Shown here one piece after another: positions 42,918 to 51,500 of a stretch of 64,000 nt of DNA. Below the pieces are notes generated by a model. It worked only from the letters and a program-made list of their open reading frames with translations. It had not been told where the DNA came from and did not search any database. The stretch's first letter is position 1; each line of letters opens with the position of its first letter. The stretch covers positions 1 through 64,000 of the forward strand of contig NZ_CP045407.1 of NCBI RefSeq assembly GCF_009363715.1, written 5' to 3'. The position numbers were made by a program, and so were the translations under genes. The DNA is from Roseovarius sp. THAF9 (GTDB lineage: Bacteria; Pseudomonadota; Alphaproteobacteria; Rhodobacterales; Rhodobacteraceae).

Positions 42918-43419
42918 CCTCACAGTCCCGCGCTCGCAGCTTGCGAAACTTCAGATCCACCTTAAGCAAGGCGGCAACCGCGAGATCGGCGGGTGGTTGG
43001 TTGCAGAACAGACAGCTCCGGGAAAATTTGAACTCGTCGGTTTGACCGTCGATCTTGAGGCGGGGACACGAGATCGTTTCGATAGTGTACCTGAGCCGCA
43101 CTCACAACAGATGGATCGGATCTTGCTGGAGAATAGTGGTCGTACTGGACGGGTTGACTATCTTGGCGAGTGGCACTCGCACCCGACATTCCCACCAATA
43201 CCTAGCGAGATCGACGTGGCGTCGATGACGGATATGGTCGAGAACAGCGGACCTTCGTTTGCGGCGTTGGTCATCGTCCGTCTAATGGCCAACGCCTCGA
43301 TTCAGGCTACTATCACCACATTTCAACGCGGCCAATTGCCCGAGGCCGGCCAGTTGATAATTGCGGATGAAGTTTCGGCAGCTGGATTTGGCGAGGGTTG
43401 GCAATTGCCGGAACATTAG
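42907..43419 (+). CDS. cap3: Cap3: JAMM/MPN isopeptidase
   Basis: 170 aa. JAMM zinc site: Glu26 in NREIGGWLVAE, then H90-x-H92-P-x6-S100-x2-D103 in GEWHSHPTFPPIPSEID. Cap3 removes the cyclase from its conjugates and counteracts Cap2. GGGAG 6 bases before the ATG; 11-base overlap with cap2. Complete metal-binding set predicts an active enzyme. Confidence 0.92.
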   Translation: MTLSLTVPRSQLAKLQIHLKQGGNREIGGWLVAEQTAPGKFELVGLTVDLEAGTRDRFDSVPEPHSQQMDRILLENSGRTGRVDYLGEWHSHPTFPPIPSEIDVASMTDMVENSGPSFAALVIVRLMANASIQATITTFQRGQLPEAGQLIIADEVSAAGFGEGWQLPEH

Positions 43420-43510
43420 CATCATTCGATAGCCTGAAATCGGTCGGCTCCTCGTCTGACCATCCAATCGAAACTCGCTGTGGCGGCACTATTCAAAATG
43501 GAGCAGAAAA

Positions 43511-44638
43511 TTGTCTAGTTCAAATATCCCAGCAAAGATACAGACCCAGTTATGGGCTTTGGCGGCGGGCCGATGTGAGTTTGCAGGATGCAACAAGCTC
43601 CTTGTCGGCGACCTGATCGCTGGCAAGGAAGACGGAAAGTTCGGTTTCATCGCGCATATTGTCGCAGATAGCGAGAATGGCCCGAGGGGTGATAAAGTCC
43701 GCTCGCCACTTCTCGCCCGTGATATCAGCAACCTGATGCTGATGTGTCCCATCCATCACAAGGAAATCGACGTAGATCACGTGGACGACTATCCGGAAGA
43801 AACGCTCGTGGCAATGAAGCGCGAGCACGAAGAGCGGATCGAGACTGTTACAGATATGGACGCTGACCGCGCAGCTCATGTGCTCCGTTTCGCGGCAACT
43901 ATCGGCCAGATGGACTCGCTGGTTTCCACCAAAGCCATCTTTGCCGCCATGCCACCCGACAGACATCCGGCAGAGCGACGAACCATCGATATCGAGCTGA
44001 ATTCCGAAATCAAGGATGATGAACCGGAGTTTTGGGGCATACAGAGCGCGCATCTGCATCGTCAGTTTCAACGCAAGGTGAAGGAGAGGATAGAGCAGAA
44101 GGAAATCCGTCAGCTGAGTGTGTTTGCGCTTGCTCCGCAGCCTCTTCTCATCGAGCTCGGTACATTGCTAGGTGACATTATGCCCGTATCTGTTCACCAA
44201 AAATATCGCGAGCCATCTACTTGGAAATGGCAACTCCATCAGCCGTCGATAAATTTCAAAATTGGCGAGTACTCTGGGCCAAAGGACGTACCAGTCGCCC
44301 TTAAGCTGGCGCTCAGCGCGACCGTTGATGATCAGAGAATTCGCTCGGTTCTGGGCGATAACGTGGCAATCTGGTCGATCACGGCAGATGATCCTCATAA
44401 CGACATCATGCGAAGACAGGACGATCTTGCAATCTATAAGACTCACCTTCGCAGGCTCTTTGATCGGATCAAGGCCCACCACGGCGAGGATGCGACTATC
44501 AACGTATTTCCTGTTCTTCCGGCTTCCGCGGCTGTCGAAACGGGTCGCTCACGAATGCCCAAAGCCGATCTGCCTTTGGTGATCTACGATCAAAAACCGG
44601 GGAAAGGATTCGAGCCAACGATCAAGATTAGTGCTTAG
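43511..44638 (+). CDS. cap5: Cap5: HNH endonuclease-SAVED effector
   Basis: 375 aa beginning with TTG, supported by GGAG 7 bases upstream and lack of an in-frame ATG. N-terminal HNH domain: Cys22 and Cys27 (RCEFAGCNK), AHIVAD (His49) and LMCPIHHKEID (Cys79, His82-His83), a zinc-stabilised nuclease. SAVED domain from about 190 to the end (LSVFALAPQPLLIELGTLLGD, VNVFPVLPASAAVETG like motif). Cap5 binds the cyclic nucleotide, oligomerises and degrades DNA. Follows cap3 after 91 bases. Confidence 0.9.
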   Translation: MSSSNIPAKIQTQLWALAAGRCEFAGCNKLLVGDLIAGKEDGKFGFIAHIVADSENGPRGDKVRSPLLARDISNLMLMCPIHHKEIDVDHVDDYPEETLVAMKREHEERIETVTDMDADRAAHVLRFAATIGQMDSLVSTKAIFAAMPPDRHPAERRTIDIELNSEIKDDEPEFWGIQSAHLHRQFQRKVKERIEQKEIRQLSVFALAPQPLLIELGTLLGDIMPVSVHQKYREPSTWKWQLHQPSINFKIGEYSGPKDVPVALKLALSATVDDQRIRSVLGDNVAIWSITADDPHNDIMRRQDDLAIYKTHLRRLFDRIKAHHGEDATINVFPVLPASAAVETGRSRMPKADLPLVIYDQKPGKGFEPTIKISA

Positions 44639-44765
44639 GCCATTGTAAATCACCGAGCGCAAACTTGTCATACCTTCGCGGGATTGGCCGCCTCTCTTCT
44701 ACCCAGCCCTACCTTCGCCAAATCAGTAGACGACGGGCACCAGCACCGTATGGAGGTTTCATATA

Positions 44766-46307
44766 ATGGAATTCCCTTTGGCGAATGCCAGGCCTGTTGA
44801 TCAATTATTGGAAGACCTAGTTGAGGAGCTTCAGGTCCCGCCCGGTCGGTATGAACAGGCTGAGCGCAGTTACAAGTCGCTCGGCGAGTGGTTGCACCGG
44901 CCGGACTCGACTGTTCGGGATGACAGTCCCGACGTGTATGTGCAGGGTTCATTTCGGTTGGGGACTGCAATACGGCCCGCGTCAGACGAAGAAGACTATG
45001 ACATCGATATGGTCTGCCGCCTCGATTACGAGAAGTCGGCACTGACCCAGGCAGAGCTGAAACGTTGCATTGGCGTCGAAGTCAAAGCCTATGCCCGGCG
45101 TTATGGCATGAGCAAACCCGAAGACGGGCGCCGCTGCTGGACCCTAGTCTACGCTGACGGTGCACAGTTTCACATGGATATCCTGCCTGCGGTGCCCGAT
45201 TTTGAGAAGCGGCGCTATCTGAGTGAAGCGGGCCCCGCGCTTGCCCGACTGGGGGCAACGGCGCTCGCGATCACAGACAAGGAACACGACGGCTTCCGGC
45301 AGGCTGGCGGCCGCTGGCCGCGCAGCAATCCCAAAGGCTATGCGCTCTGGTTTCGCGATCGGATGGGCCAGGCGTTCAGAAGTCGTGCTCTCAACGAGGC
45401 ACGCAGGATGCAGGCCAGCGTTGAGGATGTTCCGGCATGGCGGGTGCGTACCCCTCTGCAGGGCGCTATCCAGATCCTAAAACGCCATCGCGATCTAATG
45501 TTCAGCGACCGGCCGGATGACAAGCCGATCTCTATCCTGATCACCACCCTTGCCGCACATGCCTATAACCAGGAAGAACGTCTCTCCGATGCGCTGTTCT
45601 CGATCCTTCACGGAATGGACCGGTATTTTACCCGTCGCAACGGCGTGGACTGGGTCGAAAACCCAGCCGACCCCGAAGAGAACTTTGCTGACAAGTGGGA
45701 AGAGCACTCTGAGCGCCGGGATGCATTCCATGAGTGGCTTCAGCAGGCCCGCAGCGATTTCGCATCGGCACATCAGGCGCTCACTGCAGACGGTGTCGGT
45801 GCGGTCCTCAGCGAACGCATGGGGCAGGGTCTGGTCGAACGCGCACTGGGGCGTCGCAATCCGGCCAAAAGGCCGGGTGTTGCCGGGCGCCTGGTCCGTG
45901 CGGTGAATCTCGTCCTTGCGCCAGCCTACATGCGAAAGCCGCGATGGCCGCAGGCTGCGGAAGGCCGCGTCAATATTCGTGCGGCGAGCTTTACGCAGCA
46001 GGGATTCAGGCCGCAGAACTTCGTGAGCAAAGGCGCGCCGCTTCCCAGAAATTGCAGTCTGCGTTTTGAGGCGGACACGACGGTGACCGGGCGTTTCAAG
46101 GTCTACTGGCAGGTCGTGAACACCGGGCGAGAAGCTGAGGATGCGGATTGCCTGCGTGGGGGCTTCAGCCCGGACGCGGCAGTCCGGGGTGGTCTGTCCC
46201 ATTCCGAGAGCACCCTCTATCGGGGCCAGCACAGTATCGAGTGTTTCATTGTGAAGAATGGCAAACTGGCCGCGCGCAGCGGTCAGTTCATCGTGAATAT
46301 TGGCTGA
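44766..46307 (+). CDS. CD-NTase with C-terminal sensor domain, CBASS 2
   Basis: 513 aa. Cyclase core closely resembles CBASS 1: YVQGSFRLGTAIRP (GS at 61-62), DYDIDMV (Asp79, Asp81), DGAQFHMDILPAVPD (Asp138), and shared ASVEDVPAWRVRTPLQGAIQILKRHRD. After residue 385 it has a beta-rich domain (LRFEADTTVTGRFKVYWQVVNTG, GGLSHSESTLYRGQHSIECFIVKNG) that I recognise as the adenylyl/guanylyl-SMODS C-terminal sensor (AGS-C). GGAGG 8 bases before the ATG. The 127-base gap after cap5 and the different partner show a separate operon. Confidence 0.88.
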   Translation: MEFPLANARPVDQLLEDLVEELQVPPGRYEQAERSYKSLGEWLHRPDSTVRDDSPDVYVQGSFRLGTAIRPASDEEDYDIDMVCRLDYEKSALTQAELKRCIGVEVKAYARRYGMSKPEDGRRCWTLVYADGAQFHMDILPAVPDFEKRRYLSEAGPALARLGATALAITDKEHDGFRQAGGRWPRSNPKGYALWFRDRMGQAFRSRALNEARRMQASVEDVPAWRVRTPLQGAIQILKRHRDLMFSDRPDDKPISILITTLAAHAYNQEERLSDALFSILHGMDRYFTRRNGVDWVENPADPEENFADKWEEHSERRDAFHEWLQQARSDFASAHQALTADGVGAVLSERMGQGLVERALGRRNPAKRPGVAGRLVRAVNLVLAPAYMRKPRWPQAAEGRVNIRAASFTQQGFRPQNFVSKGAPLPRNCSLRFEADTTVTGRFKVYWQVVNTGREAEDADCLRGGFSPDAAVRGGLSHSESTLYRGQHSIECFIVKNGKLAARSGQFIVNIG

Positions 46308-46323
46308 TCCGGAGGCTGCATAC

Positions 46324-47466
46324 ATGTCTTTCTGGCGCAAACATGGTGACCGGTTTTTCGACGGATTGATAACCTATATCTTTCGGATCCCGTCCTGGCC
46401 TTCGAGGTTGTTGCGTGCCGGAGTCGCTTTGATCGTCGCTGGGTTGAGCGTCGGCGGGCTGGCCGGTGATCTGTCCTGGATCGATGCGGACCGGGTCCTG
46501 CGGCTGGCCGTGCAGGCGGATGGTGGCGGGTTATCGGTCTACTGGTCCCAGATTACCGTCTTCCTCGGCATTCTGCTCCTCGCTGCGGGGGGTATCCTTG
46601 GTGTGATCGATCACATCGCTGACCGACGGCAGCTCAGAAAGCAGAGCGTGGTTGTGCTGGAGCACCGCGGGTTGCACCAGACCGTTGATACCCCCCTTGC
46701 CCCTGCCGTGCCGAAACGCCTGAAAGGCCGTATCGATGTCCTTCCAATCGATCACCGGCAGTCTACCTCAACGAGTCAGATCATCAGTCCCGACGACGCA
46801 CTCTCGCAGATTGCCGGGTTGCGGCAACAGCTCCGGCAGAAGCGCGACGCGGCGGGTCCCGGCAACGTCAGACTTGTCTACGGCGGTATGGCGCCTGTGC
46901 CGCTGACATTCCTGACCGGTATGATGGTTGGCAATGAAGCTGGTCTTACAGTGATGGACTGGGATCGTTTTGCAGAAAAATGGCGCGAACCTGACGGCGC
47001 AGATGACGGAGACCGGTTCGTCATTTCCGGGACCGACGGCCTGAAGAACAATATTCCGGAGGTAGCTTTGGCCGTCGCTGTTTCCTACCCTTCGGACGCA
47101 GACGGTATTAAGGCGACTCTCGGTGATATGCCTCTGATCCGTCTCGCTTTGCCAACCTTGAGCACGACGGCGCACTGGTCTGCCGGTAAGCAATCAGCCA
47201 TGTCGGAAGACTTCACGGATCTTCTGGGTGATCTCATGGCAAAAGGGGTCAAACGCGTTCACCTGTTCATCGCAGCCCCCAACAGCGTTGTGTTCACACT
47301 GGGCCGGCACCTCGATGACAGGCTGCATCCTGAGGTGCTGGTCTACCAGTACGAGCGCTCTTCATCACCACCATTTCCGTGGGCGGTTAAGATGCCGACC
47401 CATGGTCAGAGTGCCGCGAAGATTGTCAGAGGCGACGCGATAGCAATTCCTTCCACAGCCAGCTGA
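46324..47466 (+). CDS. cap14: 2TM-SAVED effector (Cap14-like), CBASS 2
   Basis: 380 aa from the ATG preceded by GGAGG. Two membrane helices (about 29-48 LLRAGVALIVAGLSVGGLAG and 77-95 ITVFLGILLLAAGGILGVI) followed by a cytosolic SAVED domain (about 150-375; RVHLFIAAPNSVVFTLGRHL, VLVYQYERSSSPPFPWAV). In CBASS such effectors bind the signal and damage the inner membrane. Sits 16 bases behind the second cyclase; no Cap2/Cap3 between them, so this is a minimal (type I-like) CBASS unless it borrows those of the first operon. Confidence 0.85.
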   Translation: MSFWRKHGDRFFDGLITYIFRIPSWPSRLLRAGVALIVAGLSVGGLAGDLSWIDADRVLRLAVQADGGGLSVYWSQITVFLGILLLAAGGILGVIDHIADRRQLRKQSVVVLEHRGLHQTVDTPLAPAVPKRLKGRIDVLPIDHRQSTSTSQIISPDDALSQIAGLRQQLRQKRDAAGPGNVRLVYGGMAPVPLTFLTGMMVGNEAGLTVMDWDRFAEKWREPDGADDGDRFVISGTDGLKNNIPEVALAVAVSYPSDADGIKATLGDMPLIRLALPTLSTTAHWSAGKQSAMSEDFTDLLGDLMAKGVKRVHLFIAAPNSVVFTLGRHLDDRLHPEVLVYQYERSSSPPFPWAVKMPTHGQSAAKIVRGDAIAIPSTAS

Positions 47467-47655
47467 CGAATTACTGGTGACCTACGGCGAGCAAGGCGCA
47501 TCATGTTTGATGAGCAAGCCGGCGCTGGCGAGGAACGCTAGGGACGAGAAACTCCTCTACTTAGCTCACCGTCCAAGAAGTCCGCTTCGGGTATTGCAAG
47601 GCAAGGCCAGCGTCGCGCTGTCGCAAACCGGCTCCGCGCCTCGGTGCTGGGGCTT

Positions 47656-48639
47656 TCAAGATCCCGGCAGATAGAACTCCGTGATCCCCCGCTTCCCCTC
47701 AGCCCGCCCGAGCTGGACGATTACATCGATGGATTTCCGGATGTATTCCCGAACCTCGGCGAAGGTCAGCGGTGTGCCAGCCTGCAGCACCATGATCGCC
47801 AGCCGGTCGATGGCGAGTTCCGCGGTTTCCGCGTGGATGGTCGAGACCGACCCGCCATGGCCGGTGTTGATGGCCTCGAGATAGGTCAACGCCTCGGCGC
47901 CACGCAACTCGCCGACGATGATCCGGTCGGGGCGCATGCGGAGGGAGGCTTGTAGGAGGGCGTTGGCGCTGCGTTGCGAGCCGGAACCGCGGTCGGCCAG
48001 GAGGGCGACGGTGTTCGGCTGGCCGGGGAAGAGTTCGAAGGCGTCCTCGATGGTGATCAGCCGTTCGTGTTCGCTGACATGGGTCAGAAGGTGGCGGGCG
48101 AAAGTAGTCTTGCCGGTCGAAGTGCCGCCGCTGATCAGGACGTTGAGTCGCGCCTCGACCAGGGTCTGCAACGCGGCCTCGAGGTTGTCTTCCGCGAGAC
48201 TGGCGATGTTTTTCATCTTCTCGGCGCGGAGTGTATCGAGTGAGACGGCCTTGCCGAAGAGATAGGTCGGGGCATAGTCCCGGACGCTGCCCGAGGCGAA
48301 GAGGCGGATGGTGATCGAAGCCCCGCGATCGATGGCGGGCGGCACAGCGACCTGGACCCGAAGGGGGCGGCCCGCATATTCCACCTTACCCGAGACGAGG
48401 GGGTTCTTTTCAGAGACGCGGGCCTTGGCATCGCCGACGATAGTCTGGGCCATATTGAGGGCGGTAGTCCGGTCCACGGTCTGGCCTTCGTGGCGCATGG
48501 TGGCGTCGCCCGCGACCTCGAGCCAGACCTTGCCATCCGGGTTGATCGCGATCTCGACCACGTCGTCGCGCCGCAAGAGGTCGCGGAACGGGTCGAGATA
48601 ACGCTCGAGGTATGAGGCTGGACTTTCTGTCCGGGTCAA
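47656..48639 (-). CDS. virB11: VirB11 T4SS ATPase
   Basis: 327 aa. Hexameric secretion ATPase: Walker A ISGGTSTGKTTFARHLL at about 168-178, Asp box LITIEDAFELFPGQPN, Walker B RPDRIIVGELRGAEALTYLEA, His box NTGHGGSVSTIHA. Starts with TTG inside a TTGA overlap with the virB10 stop, an unusual start that implies translational coupling. Last gene of the virB operon. Energises pilus assembly and DNA transfer at the inner membrane. Confidence 0.93.
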   Translation of the reverse strand: MTRTESPASYLERYLDPFRDLLRRDDVVEIAINPDGKVWLEVAGDATMRHEGQTVDRTTALNMAQTIVGDAKARVSEKNPLVSGKVEYAGRPLRVQVAVPPAIDRGASITIRLFASGSVRDYAPTYLFGKAVSLDTLRAEKMKNIASLAEDNLEAALQTLVEARLNVLISGGTSTGKTTFARHLLTHVSEHERLITIEDAFELFPGQPNTVALLADRGSGSQRSANALLQASLRMRPDRIIVGELRGAEALTYLEAINTGHGGSVSTIHAETAELAIDRLAIMVLQAGTPLTFAEVREYIRKSIDVIVQLGRAEGKRGITEFYLPGS

Positions 48640-50060
48640 TAGATCACCACATCTCTGTCCACGAGCACGGTGACCGAGGCCCCCTGGTCCACATAGATCG
48701 TCGGCGCGATCGACACCTGATCGGCGATGACCGATCCAACCGCATCCTGAAGATCGCTGCCGACATCGCCCAGGACGATGCTGGTGGTCTCATTGTTGGC
48801 GCTCTCGGCCGCCACGGCCGGTGCAGCCCCGATCACGGAAATCAGCGCCGCCCCGCCGAAGCGCTCGGCGAACTTGGTGTCGACGAGGCCGGTGAGGCCC
48901 GAGCGGCCGATCTGGTCCCCACCCACAGCGGCGATATCCATCGAGGTGCCGTCCGGGGTCAACACGCGGGTCCATAGGATCAGGATGCGCTTCTGGTGCA
49001 TGTCGATGCCGGATCGATATTGGCCAAAAAGGCGGGAGCCCCGGGGGATCAGGATCCGGTCCCCGGAAAACGCCGGAACCGGTTCGGAGACCACGGCAAC
49101 CACTGACCCGGGCAGATCGCTGTTGATGGCGGTCTGGAGCGCCGCCTGGATGACGGACCCTTGGGTCAGCGTGCGCTCGGGATGGGTGAGACGAGCGGCC
49201 TCCTGCACCTCGAGCGGTCGCGCACTCTGCAGGAACTGCTCGTTGCCTGACAGGACCGGCCCTCCGGCGCCTGCGGCAGCAGGATCGGCCACCGCCGCGC
49301 CACTTTGGCCGCCACGCGGACCGTCGGCGTAGACCAGGGCCGGCGACTTGATCTGCGCGGTCAGAAGCTCCTCGGCGACCCGTTCGGCCTCGCGCTGACG
49401 CTGCTCTTCCTCCTGACGCCGGCGCTCTTCGAGAAGGCGCTGGTCTGCGATCAGCCCCTCGCGGTCGAGTTCGGCCTCGAGCCCCTCGCGCTGTGCGCGC
49501 TCGGCATCGAGCATGGCTTGCAGCCCTTCGATGCGGGTCTCGGTCTGGCGCTGCAGGTTAGCAAGCTCGGTTTCCTTTGCGGCCAATGTGGCTTCAAGCG
49601 CTGCCTTCTGTTCGTCGAAGGCTTCGCGGAGGTCAGAGACGGCGGACTGGATTTCCGAGTTGCGGGCAGCCTGACTGGCGGCTAGGGCCTCGCGCAGCTT
49701 GGCGATCTCGGCCAGCACCTCGGCGCTCGCCTCGGGGGCAGGGGCCGCGGGCACGTCGAGCGCTTCCTCGACGGCGATCAGCGCGTCATTGACCCGCTGC
49801 TCGGTCTCGTCGGGCGGAAACTCCAGCCGCCCGCCGGTGCCGGGGCGGCGGTCCTGGAAGGTCTCGACATCGGAGGTCTCGAGTGCGCTGTCACCTTCTT
49901 GCAAACCGGTCGCCAGGAAATATGCGACCCCGGCGCCGCCAAGGGCGAGGGCGGCAGCGAGGGCACCGACCCCGAGGCTGTTGCCCCGGCGTTTGGATTT
50001 GCCGCGCTGGCTGAACTGGTCGAGACGGTCCTGCAGGTCGGGAGGGGTTTGATCGGCCAT
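48636..50060 (-). CDS. virB10: VirB10/TrbI channel scaffold
   Basis: 474 aa. Cytosolic N-terminus, one membrane helix at about 28-51 (SLGVGALAAALALGGAGVAYFLA), a Pro/Glu-rich and then coiled-coil stretch (about 110-230, many EERRRQEEEQRQREAER-type repeats), and the C-terminal TrbI domain (GSVIQAALQTAINSDLPGSVVAVVSEPV, ILIPRGSRLFGQYRSG). Spans both membranes and gates the channel. Confidence 0.93.
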   Translation of the reverse strand: MADQTPPDLQDRLDQFSQRGKSKRRGNSLGVGALAAALALGGAGVAYFLATGLQEGDSALETSDVETFQDRRPGTGGRLEFPPDETEQRVNDALIAVEEALDVPAAPAPEASAEVLAEIAKLREALAASQAARNSEIQSAVSDLREAFDEQKAALEATLAAKETELANLQRQTETRIEGLQAMLDAERAQREGLEAELDREGLIADQRLLEERRRQEEEQRQREAERVAEELLTAQIKSPALVYADGPRGGQSGAAVADPAAAGAGGPVLSGNEQFLQSARPLEVQEAARLTHPERTLTQGSVIQAALQTAINSDLPGSVVAVVSEPVPAFSGDRILIPRGSRLFGQYRSGIDMHQKRILILWTRVLTPDGTSMDIAAVGGDQIGRSGLTGLVDTKFAERFGGAALISVIGAAPAVAAESANNETTSIVLGDVGSDLQDAVGSVIADQVSIAPTIYVDQGASVTVLVDRDVVIY

Positions 50061-50062
50061 GG

Positions 50063-50797
50063 TCAGTTGCTCACGTAGATCGCGCTCTCGTCGCGCCAGG
50101 CACAGATCGCCTCATCGCCGATACGCAGCGTCCAGTAGCTGTTCACCCCGAGCACCCGGACCGTGTTGCCTTGCTGGGTCCAGTTGACCGTGCGCTCACG
50201 GCCCTGGTCATCGGCCTTGAAGAGGGCAGGCTGGCGAGCACTTTCCGGGAAGACGAAATAGGTATAGCGCCCGTCGTCGTAGATATGGCTGGGGCGGAAA
50301 TCGCCCTCGCCCGAAACACGGTAGTTGTAGTTTCGCGGCGCCTCATAGCCCTTGGGCTGGGTGGCACCCGCCGCGCGGCGTTCCTCGTCGGGGTAGCGGA
50401 AGCGGACCTCGAAGAACATGCCGGTGCGGTTCGGGATCGAGCCCTCGCGCAGGTGGAAGGAATAGGTGCGGCGATTGGTGATCACCGTCATGTTGGTCGA
50501 GGCGTTGGCCACATGCGGCTTGATCGTCAGCACGTTGCCAAGCTCGGGGATCGGATCGACCTGGAAACTCTCTGTATCGCCGACGATCACCGCCTCGAAC
50601 CTCTCCCCCGCCCCGAAATGAAGCGTCGTCGAATGCTTCAGATCCGTCTCGATCCGGTAGACCTGGTTTTCGTTATAGACGGCGGTGCGGATGCGGATAT
50701 CGAGCGGTCCGCCTTGCGGCGTGGCCTCGGCGAGGGCGGCAACAGGAAGGGCAAGCGCTAGGAGAAACGTGGTGAGGAGCGCGGGCAGGGATTTCAT
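50063..50797 (-). CDS. virB9: VirB9 outer-membrane complex protein
   Basis: 244 aa with a cleavable signal peptide (MKSLPALLTTFLLALALPVAALA), an N-terminal beta domain (YRIETDLKHSTTLHFGAGERFEAVIVGDTESFQVDP) and the C-terminal lipoprotein-binding region (PSHIYDDGRYTYFVFPESARQPALF and VLGVNSYWTLRIGDEAICAWR). Forms the outer ring with VirB7-like lipoprotein and VirB10. Two bases from virB10. Confidence 0.92.
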   Translation of the reverse strand: MKSLPALLTTFLLALALPVAALAEATPQGGPLDIRIRTAVYNENQVYRIETDLKHSTTLHFGAGERFEAVIVGDTESFQVDPIPELGNVLTIKPHVANASTNMTVITNRRTYSFHLREGSIPNRTGMFFEVRFRYPDEERRAAGATQPKGYEAPRNYNYRVSGEGDFRPSHIYDDGRYTYFVFPESARQPALFKADDQGRERTVNWTQQGNTVRVLGVNSYWTLRIGDEAICAWRDESAIYVSN

Positions 50798-50802
50798 GAG
50801 GG

Positions 50803-51483
50803 TCAGTTCTCCAGGGTTTCGGCGTCGACGCGGTAGGAGGTCACCACGAAGCCTAAGGGGTTGGCCCAGACGTCCTGAAGGCGCTTGCGGGTTTCGGGTT
50901 GGAAGCCGTAGCCGACAGTGGCGACGTAAGACCGGGTGACGGTGCGGGTGTCGCGGGGGCGGCGCAGCGTGCGGGTGAAGCGGACCTGGGCCACGCCGCG
51001 CTCGATCTGGTTCACCGACTTGATCACCACCTCGATCTTGGCGTCGCGGCCATAGACGGTTATCGGGTAGTCTTCGTTGGTGGAGGACCAGAGATCGCGC
51101 AGCGTACGGGCGGCATCGCCGTCCGAGCGATCGAGCACGGAGTTGATGCGTTGCTCGCCGTCGGTCAGGTCATAGGTCTCGCGGTCATCGACATAGGCCA
51201 CGAGACTGGCCTGGATGATGGCGTCACTTTCCGAAAGCGTCAGCGCCTGGACGGCGGCGACCCGGTCCATTTCACCAGTTTCCTTGTCCACCACGACCAC
51301 GAAGGTCTCGGTCGATTTGAGGGGAAAAAGGCTCGCGCCCGCGACCATGCCCGCCACGCCGACCAGCACGCCTGCTGCCGCGACAAACCAGGCGAAGCGC
51401 TCGCGCCGCCTCGGCCCGTAGATGAAATCCACCTCAAAGGCGTCGCGGTCGCTTCTCGCGGAACTGGCTACGGTCTTCTTCAA
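50803..51483 (-). CDS. virB8: VirB8 inner-membrane assembly factor
   Basis: 226 aa. Short cytosolic start, membrane helix at about 31-52 (FAWFVAAAGVLVGVAGMVAGASLF), periplasmic NTF2-like domain (VVVDKETGEMDRVAAVQALTLSESDAIIQASLVAYVDDRETYDL, WVNPLGFVVTSYRVD-like end). Nucleates assembly between VirB6 and VirB9/B10. Spaced 5 bases from virB9. Confidence 0.92.
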   Translation of the reverse strand: MKKTVASSARSDRDAFEVDFIYGPRRRERFAWFVAAAGVLVGVAGMVAGASLFPLKSTETFVVVVDKETGEMDRVAAVQALTLSESDAIIQASLVAYVDDRETYDLTDGEQRINSVLDRSDGDAARTLRDLWSSTNEDYPITVYGRDAKIEVVIKSVNQIERGVAQVRFTRTLRRPRDTRTVTRSYVATVGYGFQPETRKRLQDVWANPLGFVVTSYRVDAETLEN

Positions 51484-51500
51484 GTCTTGAGTCTTTCAAA

